From the NCBI RefSeq assembly GCF_032854445.1, contig NC_088303.1, positions 32,249,501-32,313,500 on the forward strand: a DNA stretch of 64,000 nt, given 5' to 3'. Each line of letters starts with the position of its first letter. Position 1 is the first letter of the stretch. The notes beneath the pieces were generated by a model that made no database searches, was not told where the DNA came from, and saw only the letters and a list, made by a program, of their open reading frames with translations. This stretch comes from Liolophura sinensis. Its lineage: Eukaryota > Mollusca > Polyplacophora > Chitonida > Chitonidae. A program made the translations under genes and the position numbers. Positions 48,760-61,411 of this stretch are shown piece by piece.

Positions 48760-48768
48760 TCAAGGTCA
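48760..48768 (+). promoter_or_regulatory. TCAAGGTCA nuclear-receptor-type half site
   Basis: This exactly matches the extended monomer site used by ERR and NR5A-type receptors. It sits in Irx intron 1. A second copy occurs at about 26012. Motif match only. Confidence 0.3.
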
Positions 48769-49543
48769 CATCATCCAGAAGCCTTAAGGCAAGTAAATCA
48801 TTTCATAATTCATGAAACAATACAACCATTTCGAGATGTTAAAAAAATACCTATGTATCCATTAAAAATTATTTGTATTTAGAATACTTTTATACACATG
48901 TTTTATCGAACATTGCATATAGGTTTGTGTTTCTGAAACTCGTATAAAACATTGTTGACAGCAGACTTAACCATTCCTATTAGTCTGGTATTTTCTCAAA
49001 TGAAGAAATTTTTAAAACTGCCTGTACTGTAACGAAATACGTGTCGTATTTACATATAGGATTATGATAAATACACCTATGATTGCAGGCGATTTTATAT
49101 TACGTGCGCGGGTGGCACAGAGAAACTAACAAGCAGAGGTACATGTGCAATACTGAAGTCAAATATTTTGGTTCCAGTGTGTATACATCAGTCATATGCT
49201 ATCCCGTGACGAGAGCACCGATTAAGTTTCCCTATTCAGCATTTCGTATAAACTACCCGTAATAACACGGGTTAGTTGACGTATCAGATCCAACCCTCGC
49301 CTCCCCCACCCATAAATTCTCTTCGCGACACAGGCGGATTGACATCTCTCCCAATACAGAGGGACCCTTTAACTTGTAAACCGTCAGTGTATACTCATTA
49401 CACAGTCTTCATTTCGAAACCGCACTATACATTATCCGCCGAAAATATGTGTATATATTTATATAACAGTGCTTTTTTCTGTACGTGTTGGGCATGACTT
49501 TAATCATAGATATATTTAATAAGGGCTGGACCAATACTGTCAA

Positions 49544-49546
<3 letters not shown>

Positions 49547-49629
<83 letters not shown>
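49547..49629. repeat. (AT)n microsatellite in Irx intron 1, 83 bp
   Basis: An uninterrupted dinucleotide run. Confidence 0.98.
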
Positions 49630-49632
<3 letters not shown>

Positions 49633-49822
49633 TAATGGATGTTCTCCAGCACTAATGCAATAAAAAGCAGTTTACAACATTAATAACACGACATCGTACT
49701 ATGCACCTATGTAATGACAGGTCCAGCTTTTTTTCAACTGTTGTCGTAACTTTAGAGGCAATAAAGACTAATAATTCTCTCTTGTTTCGAGATATTGTCG
49801 GGAAATCTTACGATCAACTTAC

Positions 49823-50212
49823 CAATGGGGAATAGAAGGCCGAGCCGTCGGCCCCTAGCGGCATGTACGACTGGGCAGCAGCGGCGTAAGCGGCCGAGGC
49901 CCCGTATACAGCCTCCCCGAGGGTAGGGACACGAGGGTAGCCCAGCAGCCCTGAGCTGTACTGACAGGAGCAGATTGTCTGTCCAGTGTGTGGATCTGCC
50001 ACCACGGGCCTTCCGTTCTCACAACACCGGGGTACCATGTCTCTGCGGGGAAGACTGAGAGCGTCTAGCGTCGGCCCGTCCCGGCCTACAGTCACCATCG
50101 AGTTGAATTCGACTTCGCTAAAGCCAAAAAAACCCCCCAAATCTTGTTTCACCTTTTCAACTCTGCTGCCTTTCTGATCACCGTGTCTGTCATAGAGCGC
50201 TTCAGGAATCCC
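49823..50212 (-). CDS. Irx: Irx coding exon with N-terminal cysteine motif (first recognised exon)
   Basis: The frame is open from a stop at 50224-50222. The diagnostic stretch reads CCENGRP...DPHTGQTICSCQY, followed by an Ala/Tyr-rich segment and ADGSAFYSPL. Drosophila Araucan and Caupolican carry the same arrangement (CCENGRP...GQTVCSCQYD...SAFYAPL), so this is the protostome Irx N-terminal region. The 3' end is a textbook donor, TTG|GTAAGT, in phase 0 at 49823/49822. The 5' limit is inferred: the minus strand reads ttctctgatcaacccag then G at 50212, a good phase-0 acceptor. In-frame Met codons occur at 50098-50096 and 50038-50036. Either could start translation if this were exon 1, but conserved Irx N-termini lie further upstream in relatives, so I favour an unseen 5' exon. 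A second GT four bases into the intron (49819/49818) could act as a weak alternative donor. Confidence 0.85.
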
Positions 50213-51651
<1,439 letters not shown>

Positions 51652-52789
51652 GAATTACGGCCAAGCATTGTAATTCTTTTTCATATTTCTTTATTATGAT
51701 GGCTAAATGATAACAGTTTAAATCCGAACGCCCCTGATATAAACACAGCTGTTGTATGGCGCCCTTGGCACTATCGTGAGTAAAAGGACAATAACCATAA
51801 GGTTTTTAAACAATAAACAAATTATAATTTGTGAAAACTGCACGAGCGAGTGGAAAGGAAAGATAAAGTATAAAATATAAGCAGTTGTGAAATCATGTGA
51901 CAATACAGGTGGACTTCCAGCATAAACTGAATTTATGGACGTGAAGCAATGGCCGTTCTGTGGATCTGTAAAGGATTCACATGCACATACAGGAGTACTT
52001 CTCTTTAGGTCGTTACATAAATGTATTCATGTACACCGATTCCTCGACTCTTGTGCAGTTGTATACGGTTTGTATATGTGCTTAATTGTAAACTTTTTTT
52101 GGCTTATTGTATATAATCTATAAAAAAAAAACACAAATAGAGATGTTCTTGTAGTTCGACACAAACTAGATAGCAAGCCTGTTTCTCTGAAAAACGCCCA
52201 TAAAATCTATACACTAACGCGCATTTGGGATCGGAAGAGACTTGTAAATATCACGTTTATTGCGTTCCGACCTTGGTCACTTCCCGTATAGTGATTAAAA
52301 CACACTTTATATGTTTATCTTATTGCTGATAAAAAGGCGGTCTGCGAGTGTGTCTGAACAATTATGGCGAACGCCTGTATGCATGATAATGCATTTTGCT
52401 TTCCAAAATAGTTATGCAACAAATGCCTGATTGTAACTGTAGGAGAAAACGTGACTGCTGTAATGGATCATATACATTAGCCTGTGTAGACAAACACATG
52501 CGCGGGGCTCCGGGGCAACACAGCCCGAATGGGGTTATAGTTATACGGACATCTGAGTTGGGAACTCTGGCGTTTATAAGAACACATTATATTCCATACA
52601 TGATATTCATATATATGAGAGTATGTGAGTAAATAATTTCAGAATATTTAACGCTAAACGGGTTCACACTGTATGAATTGTGTTTAGGTCGTAAAAATAA
52701 TGACGTTTTCAGTACGTGTAATTCAATCTTCAACAGCGGCATTCCAGCATCAAACAACACCTTATGGTTTCGGTCAGATGTTCCCAGTG

Positions 52790-52848
<59 letters not shown>

Positions 52849-54769
52849 AAGGTGTATCCAATTTTCATCAGTTCAATGCATAGTATTTCATTTTTCCTCA
52901 GATGTATCCCAGTTTTCATTACATGTTTTCCAGTTTTCTCTCAACGGAGTTTCTTCCTTTACGTAAAATTATATCTCATGTGTGCCAGTATTACCACGAG
53001 AATAATTTTAAGTGTGGAGGAATACCCTCTTTTTGCATGCACCTATTGAACCATACACCTATACACACAGCTCGGCGTTGTCTTTGTTCAGGCTACATGA
53101 TTAACATGGGAGTTGAATAAATCAGTTTGGTACATTTACATTTGGGTTAAATTAATTAACGGAGTTAATAATTCTTGTCACATCTTCACCGAAAAATCCG
53201 TGTTGTACAAAACAAAACACCTGTAGAGCGGGTTAGGCGATACATAACTTTTAGAGGACTACAAACTGTGCAGCCATATGATTTCTCGTAGGCTTATATA
53301 TATGTATAGCGAGTTATGTAAAAAAATTGTTTTAAGAATAAAACGATTGCTTTAAGATTTATCCTTTTTGTTTTGTTTCTTCGTTTTAAAAGGGTGACCT
53401 AATGGAAAACTCCCAACAGCTGAAACGTATACATAAGAGAGAAGGGTTTTTATTAATATGTACCCATATAATATATGAGTATCAAATGACAGTTTCGCAC
53501 ATACGAAAAAATCCCCACATCCATGAAAATTAGAAATTATTCGAATGGAAACAGCCGATTTGACCGTTGTTATAGAAGTGATAGTTAAATAACTTCTAAA
53601 CGTTTCTTTTGTACAGACCTACTATAAACCAAGCAGTAACCAGTTCTGTTGTTGCTGTATTCGTGCTTTAATATCTGTATCAAATTTTCTAAGCCTACAA
53701 TATCATGTTTAAAGCTGTGCAGATATATGAATATTCAGCGCGTTTTTTTATAGCACAGCGTTTAGTGCCTTTGTTATTTAAACAAAAACTGCCTAACTTG
53801 TGTACGATAAGCACAAATTTACAAGAATTTAATCAAATCTGCCACCCTGTAAGTACACATCGATCCGCTAACGTTCTGTAGCACGTTATTGTCACCGGTA
53901 CTATACGCGTATATATACTCAGGCAAAATTACACAACTGTCATCTATAGGAAGGAAAAAAGGGTGTATCGTTGATGGCAATATATCTAAATATATCAGAA
54001 CGAGATTATAAGCCTGTTTGCCGTTGTTGTTTGTCATGACATAAAATGCTTTCACACTGAGATAAAATTAAAACGAAGTTCGACAACAGCTATGTATATT
54101 TAACACGATTTGGGTCCACTACTTCTAAAATTCTGGACATGAACGCATGGCGTAGACCACGTTAAAGCACTTCTTTGTCATGTGTATTTACCACTGCAAT
54201 TGCATGGTTATAAGCCTACATTATATATACTAAATTCACACAAGCACTGTTTCAGAATTACCGGCGATTAAATTAAGATTTTTTTTATTGGCTTCCGTAG
54301 ATAGGCCTATAGGTGAGTTACATATACATGTACAATTGTCCAGAAGACATTGTAACCTGTGTAGATAATTTGCATGCACAGGTATATATATTATTAATTA
54401 TATATGAAGCAATAAGCTTATAGAATAATAAATCGTTTGTACTGCAATAGCTGAACTGACTTACATGTATATTTAATGCGATGTAAGACTGTGCCCTTAA
54501 ACGTAGAGGTTATAGTTTACGGTTGCATAGGTACGTGGCTCACGGAGGCTTAAGAAGCGAACACTTAATTGCAGACACCTGATTCCCCGACTCTCCCCAA
54601 AGTATGAAAATATGTACAGATATTAAGCTTAGCTGTCTCACTGCGACAAACAAAAGAAGTCATTAATATGAAACAGAAAATTCGTGTAGCCGAAAATCCA
54701 ATCCGCAGCGAGAGGTGTTTATTTGAATAAAACCATTAAATATGAACAAAATCATACTTGATTGAAGTG
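51652..54769. other. Non-coding, AT-rich
   Basis: It contains the compound microsatellite at 52792-52848. ORFs that cross it (IYIYIY) are artefacts. No gene or element was otherwise recognised. Confidence 0.55.
52792..52848. repeat. Compound (AT)n(GT)n microsatellite
   Basis: About 43 bases of AT pass into about 14 of GT. Confidence 0.97.
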
Positions 54770-55370
54770 GAAACTTCCTTATGGATAAACAGGTCGGAGT
54801 ATCTTGGGACAGCAGGGCGGGTGCACACCAGTTCCCCGTGGGTACACGGGAGGGGAGAGGGATCCGCACAGGGGCAGGGACGGGAAATAAACACTACCAT
54901 TACCGGGCTATTATTATGTTAACGGATCTATTGCCCCATGCTGACATATGGACTTTTGTTTTCAAACAAATTTTTTTCTCCCCCATGTGTTATCACTGCA
55001 GCTTTAAGTGAGGCGTCTTTTGCCACAGTGGGGGCCTGCCTGTAATGGCATCACCGGGAGACAGGGGCCTGTGAAGTGTAAGTCTATCAGAGACTAGTTA
55101 AGATTCCCTCAGGGTGGGTCTCTTGACAACAATACGAGTAAATGGTCGGACAGTGACCACAGCGGACTACCGCTAGTTTGATCTTTTGACCCGAGTCTAT
55201 CAACGAGATCACTTAATAGCCCTTTAAATATTGCCAGTTAAGTAACAAAAGGCAGATCAACGAGCTGTTTTCCTCTGTGTTTACATCGTTAACAAATCCA
55301 CGGGGGACACCTCTTTAGAAAACCTCGGTGCTTAGCCCCCCAAGGTTCACACGGGATCAGATATGGATGC
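54770..55370. promoter_or_regulatory. Candidate upstream regulatory block
   Basis: 600 bases of non-repetitive, higher-GC sequence inside AT-rich flanks, about 4.6 kb upstream of the recognised Irx exon. It includes 'gcacaccagttccccgtggg', 'tgttaacggatc', 'ttgatcttttgacc' (TCF/LEF-like CTTTTGA) and 'tgtttacatcgttaac' (forkhead-like). Coding capacity is poor. The regulatory role is inferred. Confidence 0.25.
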
Positions 55371-55724
55371 ATCGCTGAAAATATGACTTGGAGATCCAGT
55401 TTTTAAACAAAAACAGCACTTAAATTTCTTGACATTAATAACTTGTAATCCAGGTGATCCAGCCACAGATTTTATGTTTGATAGCCCATGTTTCTTATCC
55501 GGAGAAATTTATTTGTGTGAAGATTATAAAACAAGTACAATTTTTTGACATGTCCTTTTTAGAACCAGAGCAAATCCTTATATATCCATTAAGAAAGCCT
55601 GTCACAGAAATCACGCACGTGTAAGAATAGATGTCGAACACGCCTTGATCTTCAGCTGATGTGTTACTAAGAACTGGTGTTAAAATGAATAAAGCAAAAA
55701 GTGTACTATATTCTATTTTCGACA

Positions 55725-55950
55725 TTGTTTGGTGTACCTTATACCTATTCGTGTTTTCAGTCAAAATGCTCTCACAAAATAATGTTGTAAGAAAAAAATG
55801 GTAAGACGCCGATATATTTGTAAAAAAGCTAAAATCCGTATAAAAAACTATAATTAAATTTCATAAGTTGTGTGGTGTAATATAAACTTATTCTTGTTTT
55901 CAGCCAACACCCTGTCACAAAATAGGTGTAAAGATAAGAAAAAAAATGAC
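55725..55950. repeat. Two direct copies of an ~75-bp sequence
   Basis: 'tgtgttttcagtcaaaatgc' with 'tctcacaaaataa' at 55750-55785 matches 'ttgttttcagccaacaccct' with 'gtcacaaaatagg' at 55893-55925, including the shared 'ggtgta' lead-in and poly-A end. Spacing is about 140 bases. Confidence 0.65.
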
Positions 55951-56780
55951 ATACGTGTCAGCCCTATTCAAAGGCAATTTGCTAAGTACGATGCCATACC
56001 CCAAGTATACATACATACATATCGAAAGGCTTCAAACGGTGGATTATGCATTATCTACCATATGTTAATTTCAATTTTAACAAGTGAACATGATATCATT
56101 GGCAGACATAATCTCGTTTTCGTTGCTTGAGGTTATACATATAGATGTAGTCATAACACTTATGTCCAACTACATGGTTACTGCTTAACTATATATGTGT
56201 AACCCGAATAACATGACTCGTGCATGGTTTGATCCGGGCTAGGCTACCTTTACAGACAGCCTCTAATCAATCTACACATAGTTAATACAAGTAAACTCGG
56301 TTATTAAAAGTGGTTTCAGGACTTTTGGCGATCAAGCTGTTGTTGTGCGCACATGCGCAATCAGATTCATGTCAGGGTTGTTCGGTAGGTAACATTTCGG
56401 CCAGTGACAGTTTTGGGCACAAAAACATATGACATTTTCTTTGTGTTTACCGATACTTTGAACATATACTTTTGGTTGTGTGATATATGTTTGAGTTGAC
56501 TAGGGATTTACATATCGTGTATATACATTTTCGGCGATATGTTTACACCTCACTATCTGTTGCTATGCTTTTGTGCGAGTTGTACAAACTTGCAAAACGT
56601 TTTGTTTGTGGTTAACACGAGGTTTGTGGTATCTCACAGAGTTAATTGCAATTAACTGGGTAAACATAGTTCACGCATGTTGTTGACTTTAATCCGTTAG
56701 TATATACTACTAACTTGTGTGTACGGCATGTTTGTGTGACTGGAGTTCCACTATCCCTTTTGATGGCTGGATTTCTCCAC
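55951..56780. other. Non-coding, nothing recognised
   Basis: No element or exon seen. Confidence 0.55.
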
Positions 56781-56784
56781 CACC

Positions 56785-56850
56785 ACCTCAAGCGCGATTG
56801 AGGCCAACAAAGTTTCTTTACGGAAAGTCACGAGCTCGAATCCAGGATTC
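56785..56850 (+). mobile_element. tRNA-like SINE scrap
   Basis: 'agcgcgattgaggccaacaa' and the B-box-like 'cgagctcgaatccagg' are spaced as in a tRNA-derived head. No tail follows. Confidence 0.35.
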
Positions 56851-56960
56851 CGCAGAAGTAATTTTTCTTCATAGTATCGGTTTTTAATCATCCGTAAGAC
56901 AGGTATACACAGCCACTCGAAAATTACCCAACACACACACGACAGATTCTAATGGCCCTT

Positions 56961-57255
56961 TTATGTCTTCAAGTTTACCACGTGCAAAAGAGTTGGCCAA
57001 ATTCCACAAGAAATATTCCACCTTATGTCTGGAAGGTTGTTAGTTATATTGTCATGTGCAGAAGAATAGTTCAATATCCACAAGAAAGGTTCCACTTTAT
57101 GTCTGGAAGCTTGTCAGTTGGATTGTCATGTGCAGAAAAAAAGGTTCCACCTTATGTCTAGAAGTTTGTCATTTAGATTGTCATGTGTAGAAGAATTGTC
57201 CAACAACCACAAAAAGATCCACCTTGTGTCCGGAAGTTTGTCATTTGCCACAACA
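56961..57255. repeat. Tandem repeat, 72-bp unit with a 57-bp variant, 4-5 copies
   Basis: 'ccttatgtctggaag' followed by 'ttgtcatttagattgtcatg' recurs at about 57022, 57094, 57151 and 57223, with a worn copy at 56962. Spacings are 72, 57 and 72, so one unit lost 15 bases. Confidence 0.85.
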
Positions 57256-59729
57256 AATGTTCCTCCCTAATCTCTCGAGAGAACCCAATTTTCATTACTT
57301 TTTCCTTATAACGAAGTACTGGAAAGCGTCACGTCAAGAAACCCATTAGTTTTCTATTGTCAGTGTGGTCTCTTATATTGGATACACAGATATCGATGCA
57401 ATGTTCTGGACTTTGTGGTTAATTTAAGTGGTAAGCTGATGAGTTTTGGAGAGCAGTTTGTGAGCAGGGGACGGACAACGGCTGCCTGTGTCACAATATG
57501 TACATGTTGGTCAGCTAGGATATTGCAGTAACTTGTCAGGGTGAGCTGACAAGAAAACCGCCTCGGGAGAGCCATTGCTTGAAAAATAATATTGTGAGTT
57601 TGCATTATTTTCCCTTAGCAAAGTCAGTTTTTATATGAAAATATCTTCCCAAAAGCTGAATGAAAGAGTCTGCTATCAATCAGAAGGTCCTGCTTTGTTC
57701 GGTAAATTGCCTGAAGTCGGTGCAGAAAGCTAGACCAAATGCTTACATCCATGAAGGGCAGCTAAAACACGACGCTTGTTTCCTACATCGCCCTGGCCGG
57801 GTGCCAAACTAAAAGAAACACCAGTCCTTTGAACACAGAACAGAGCAGATACTCTTTGGTTGGGTATCAGGTGTTTTTGCTTGTATTTCTCATTGTCACA
57901 TTGTATAATACCGATGGTACGGAGAGCTCCTATGTTTCATTACGTCATCTCTAGATAGCCATAACATTTCAAAATAACGTCACCAAATGAGTGGCTAGGT
58001 ACTGACGATTGTTTGCTGTTTATTTGTTGATAAGCGGTGTAGAATTTTTAAAACAAATTTTTGGAATATTTCTGGATTACTACTTTATTAGTTAATTCAG
58101 CTTTAGTGGCTGACTTTATATTCACTTAAAAATTTAAAAAACGGCTAATAATATTCAATATCTTTATATAGTTAAAATAAAACACACATCTGATGAAGGA
58201 TAACATATACGATAAAATTTTAGTTGTGATTTAATCATTCAGCCAAGCGAATGACATGACTAACAAGTTAAAATGTAAATTTCGAAATGCACCTCATACA
58301 GCGGAATTCACAAGCGGGTAATGTTGAACACTTTCATGCAGAGTGTTGTTGGTTTGTTTCGGCGATTATCAATGTACGGTATGTTGTGGTCAGCCTATTG
58401 TTTTTCCTTAATTCTTCGCCCACATTTTATACAATCGTGTTTTCTAAAAATATCAGCACGAACAGGAATATCCCCTAACTTGCTTTCAATGGTACACAAG
58501 GGCAGACAGGCTATGATAAGGGCTCGCCAGAGCCTCCTGTCCCAGTCCCATAAATCTTACAGTATCATTAACGAACTAAAGTGTCATTGTACGTGTCTCT
58601 CATTTTTGTCACCAGTAGCAAATAATGAGCAAACAGTTCTGGTCTAGTGTGTTCTGACAAAACCATTACGTGCGAGTTAGATCATGACTTTATATTCGGC
58701 CAAAACAGTACTATAGATGCAATCTGATGTAGACAACAGTCTAGAAGGAAAGAAAACAACGGACAGTATTAATGGACCGGAGACGACGGGTCAGTTCCAT
58801 GTCCTTTTCACGGGATGTCACTCGGAATATACATAAACAGGTGTCTATGTGCGGATTGTAGCCAGATTCAGGTAGGCTGTACGCAAGAGATAGGGAGACA
58901 CGATAACCCCATTGCCATTGTGTAAGTAAGTAGCCAGCAATCCTCCCTGACGCCCCGGTGGGGTATCACAGGGAATCTAGCCCCGGGCACGCCTTCAGGG
59001 GCATGGAGCACCGCTCTAACCCCCACCCCAGCCCATACTCTTTACATGTACATATTCACGCGTACCCCACCTTAAAGCCGCACCCAACACATGTATCCGT
59101 GACGCTGTGCTGTGTATAGTTTCTACTGTGTTGTCCCGTTATACACCGTGTCTGAATGGAATGGCTTATGTTGTGGTGCGTGACTTTCGTCAGTACTATT
59201 GTGTATGAACTGGGTGGACAACAAGCGGCCTGAGGAAGTTAGATGATATCTGGGATTGGCAATCTGGTCGCGAGTTATTAAATCGTATCAAGCCTTCGTA
59301 TACCAGCCGTCAAGTATAATGGGCGCTAAAGACCTTGTATCACCAATTATATATACGCACCCGGTTACCCGCTGTGGCCATATACCGAACTTCTCCGTTG
59401 CCTGTTCGCTTGGAGACTAAAATGCGTAATTTTAGACAGTCACATTTATTGATAGATTTACTGATTAATTGAAGGGCTAGGTTGACGGATTCGTACTGCA
59501 TCGCACAACACTCCACCGAGATGAAGTCTAAATATAGCTGTTAATATGCCTTATAATTCAGTTATTTTGTTTTGGCTGTTCGTTCACGTTTTGCGAAGAT
59601 TCAGGATCGCCATCTTTAGTTGGCATGGAAGAGAAATGTATTCAGGGTAATTAGCTATACACCTCACGTAAAGTGTGTTTGGGATAGTCAACTTCTCAAT
59701 GTTTCGTGTGACGTCCAGTTGTAGCAATT
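57256..59729. other. Non-coding, nothing certain
   Basis: 58940-59060 is C-rich and complex ('ctgacgccccggtggggtat'). ORFs up to 108 codons (58321-58647) show no domain. Confidence 0.5.
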
Positions 59730-60450
59730 TTACACTACCCGCGTGTCTTACTGCCACACTGCCGCTGTGTCTTGATGCCACTCTGCCGACGTGTCTAACT
59801 GCCACACTGCCGCTGTGTCTTGATGCCACTCTGCCGACGTGTCTAACTGCCACACTGCCGATGTATCTTACTGCCACATTTCCTATATCTTGCTTACACA
59901 CCGCCTACGTGTCTTACTGTCACACTTTCAATGTGTCTTGCTCACACACTGCCGTCATGTCTTACTGCCACACTTCCGATGTGTCTCGCTTATGTGTTCT
60001 GACGCCACACGACGTCAACGTTGCTGCAACACAACCGACAAAAGCTGTATTTAACGCAATCGATGTAACAGCAACACTATAGATGTGGTTGCAACATTGC
60101 AGGTGTGGTCGCAACGTTGTAGTTATGTCAGTCACATTATAGATCTGTCTGCAACGCTGTAGATCTGTCTGCAATACTCTATATGTGGCTGTAGAACCGA
60201 TGGTACAGTTGAAACACAATCGATGTGGTTGTAATACTGTTGATGCGACTGAAACACTGTTGATGTGGCTGCGACACGGTTGATGGGTCTTTAGCAAGGC
60301 AGATGTGGCAGTAACACTGCAGATGTGGTATCTCTTTAACACAGTTGATGTGGCTGTAGCAATGTATAGATGTGGTTGGTACGAAACCGACGTGGCTGTC
60401 GACTTAAAGACCGCTGATGTGGCTGAAACACAATCGATACGGCTACAGCT
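59730..60450. repeat. Compound minisatellite: 24-bp units then about 21-24-bp units
   Basis: The left half (59733-60000) repeats 'tgtcttactgccacactgcc' style units of 24 bases, partly as 48-base dimers alternating 'ctgtgtcttgatgcc' and 'acgtgtctaactgcc'. The right half (60060-60450) repeats 'gatgtggctgcaacactg' style units of about 21-24 bases. The two unit types share a 'tgt-ct-gc-aca-tg' skeleton and may derive from one ancestor. Plus-strand ORF 59675-60082 and minus-strand ORF 60342-59962 are by-products. Confidence 0.9.
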
Positions 60451-61369
60451 CTGCTGGATGAAACGTTATGCTGGTGTAGCTTCAATACTTAGGTTTTCTT
60501 TGCTCTCTTAGTTTGTCTTTTCACTGGTTGAATACTTGTTTGATAGGTTTGTTGAAGGTTTATATGCATGTCTAACAAGTACAGCAATCGTATAGAGCAA
60601 GGCTTACACATATAATTACCCAATCTGATGCATTCAGATTGCATGTCTTAACGTGTCTATCTAAAGCGCATGTAGATGTCTTATGTTTTATTGATAGGTT
60701 GGAGTTGCGGTGTTGTAGTGCTAAGCCGCGTACAGTGCATAAAACTGAACACGTAAACACATCTATATGTAATCACTTTCTCTATATTCATTTACTGTAT
60801 CAGTTCTTTGAATGCGCAGACAGGAAGTTGACTACGTGAGTTACATAAGCTGGGAGAGCCCGGATGCTGAGCGAATACCTAACAATCCACAAATACGGGT
60901 TTATATCTCCCTGGAAAAAAGGGTAAAGGAAAAAAAAAACACCTACATAAAAACTCCGGATATATGTACAATAAGAATGTTATGATCGATGTTAATTCTT
61001 CACCAGTTAATTAGCACCGTGTTATAGGACCATCCACGAGCAAATCAGATTCCAGATTTCCGTAGCTTCATCTTGTGTGATGATTAAACACGACAACCGT
61101 GGGAGACACAATGTGCTATTGTGAAGGGAGTCAGGTTACATGTGTTGCTCAAGGTTTCAAGGGAGTTAATTTGTATCTGCGGCCACCACGCGTACCGGAA
61201 GACATGTGTACACAACACCGGAAGTGGCATATTGACAAGGAAATACGGCCTGCATCAGTTATGTACGTGGCGTAGTTATTGCATCGATATCCAGGTATCT
61301 CATTATATTGCATAGAATTTTTGTTTTTATATTCTGTTTAAATTTCACGTATTAATAGGATTTTTACAC
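60451..61369. other. Non-coding, nothing recognised
   Basis: No exon, array or SINE seen. Confidence 0.55.

Positions 61370-61410
<41 letters not shown>
61370..61410. repeat. (AAT)n microsatellite
   Basis: About 13 uninterrupted trinucleotide copies. Confidence 0.97.

Positions 61411-61411
<1 letters not shown>

Larger units (their letters stand above)
48446..49822 (-). other. Irx: Irx intron 1
   Basis: The donor is GTAAGT at 49822. The acceptor is at 48446 or at 48498, depending on the exon 2 model. The intron contains an 83-bp AT microsatellite (49547-49629) and one TCAAGGTCA nuclear-receptor-type half site at 48760-48768. No further exon was recognised, but a microexon would be easy to miss. 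Confidence 0.7.
38340..50212 (-). other. Irx: Iroquois-class homeobox gene, transcription unit (5' end incomplete)
   Basis: Four minus-strand exons assemble into one Iroquois-class TALE homeodomain transcription factor. Known members are nuclear DNA-binding regulators of territorial patterning, neural specification and, in several animals, epidermal or shell-field identity. Coding exons are 50212-49823, 48445-48328 (or from 48497), 46874-46489 and 39400-38667. Introns are about 1.3-1.4 kb, 1.45 kb and 7.1 kb. The last two introns have canonical GT/AG ends with matching phases 2 and 1. Counted from 50212 the visible product is 559 residues with the long exon 2, or 543 with the short exon 2 plus a shifted donor; from the first in-frame Met at 50098 it is 521 or 505. 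This is within the usual Irx range. The common Irx start (MSYPQFGYPY-like) was not found, so a further 5' exon is inferred. Class assignment is very secure; which Irx paralogue it is cannot be decided here. Confidence 0.93.

Noticed and set aside
50150-50152. GTG at 50152 as the Irx start codon
   Set aside because: GTG starts are not used this way in animal nuclear genes; the frame continues open upstream to an acceptor-like site.
59675-60082. ORF translating the 24-bp minisatellite as LTATLPLC-type repeats
   Set aside because: Frame is kept only because the unit is divisible by three; the opposite strand is open over an overlapping part of the array.
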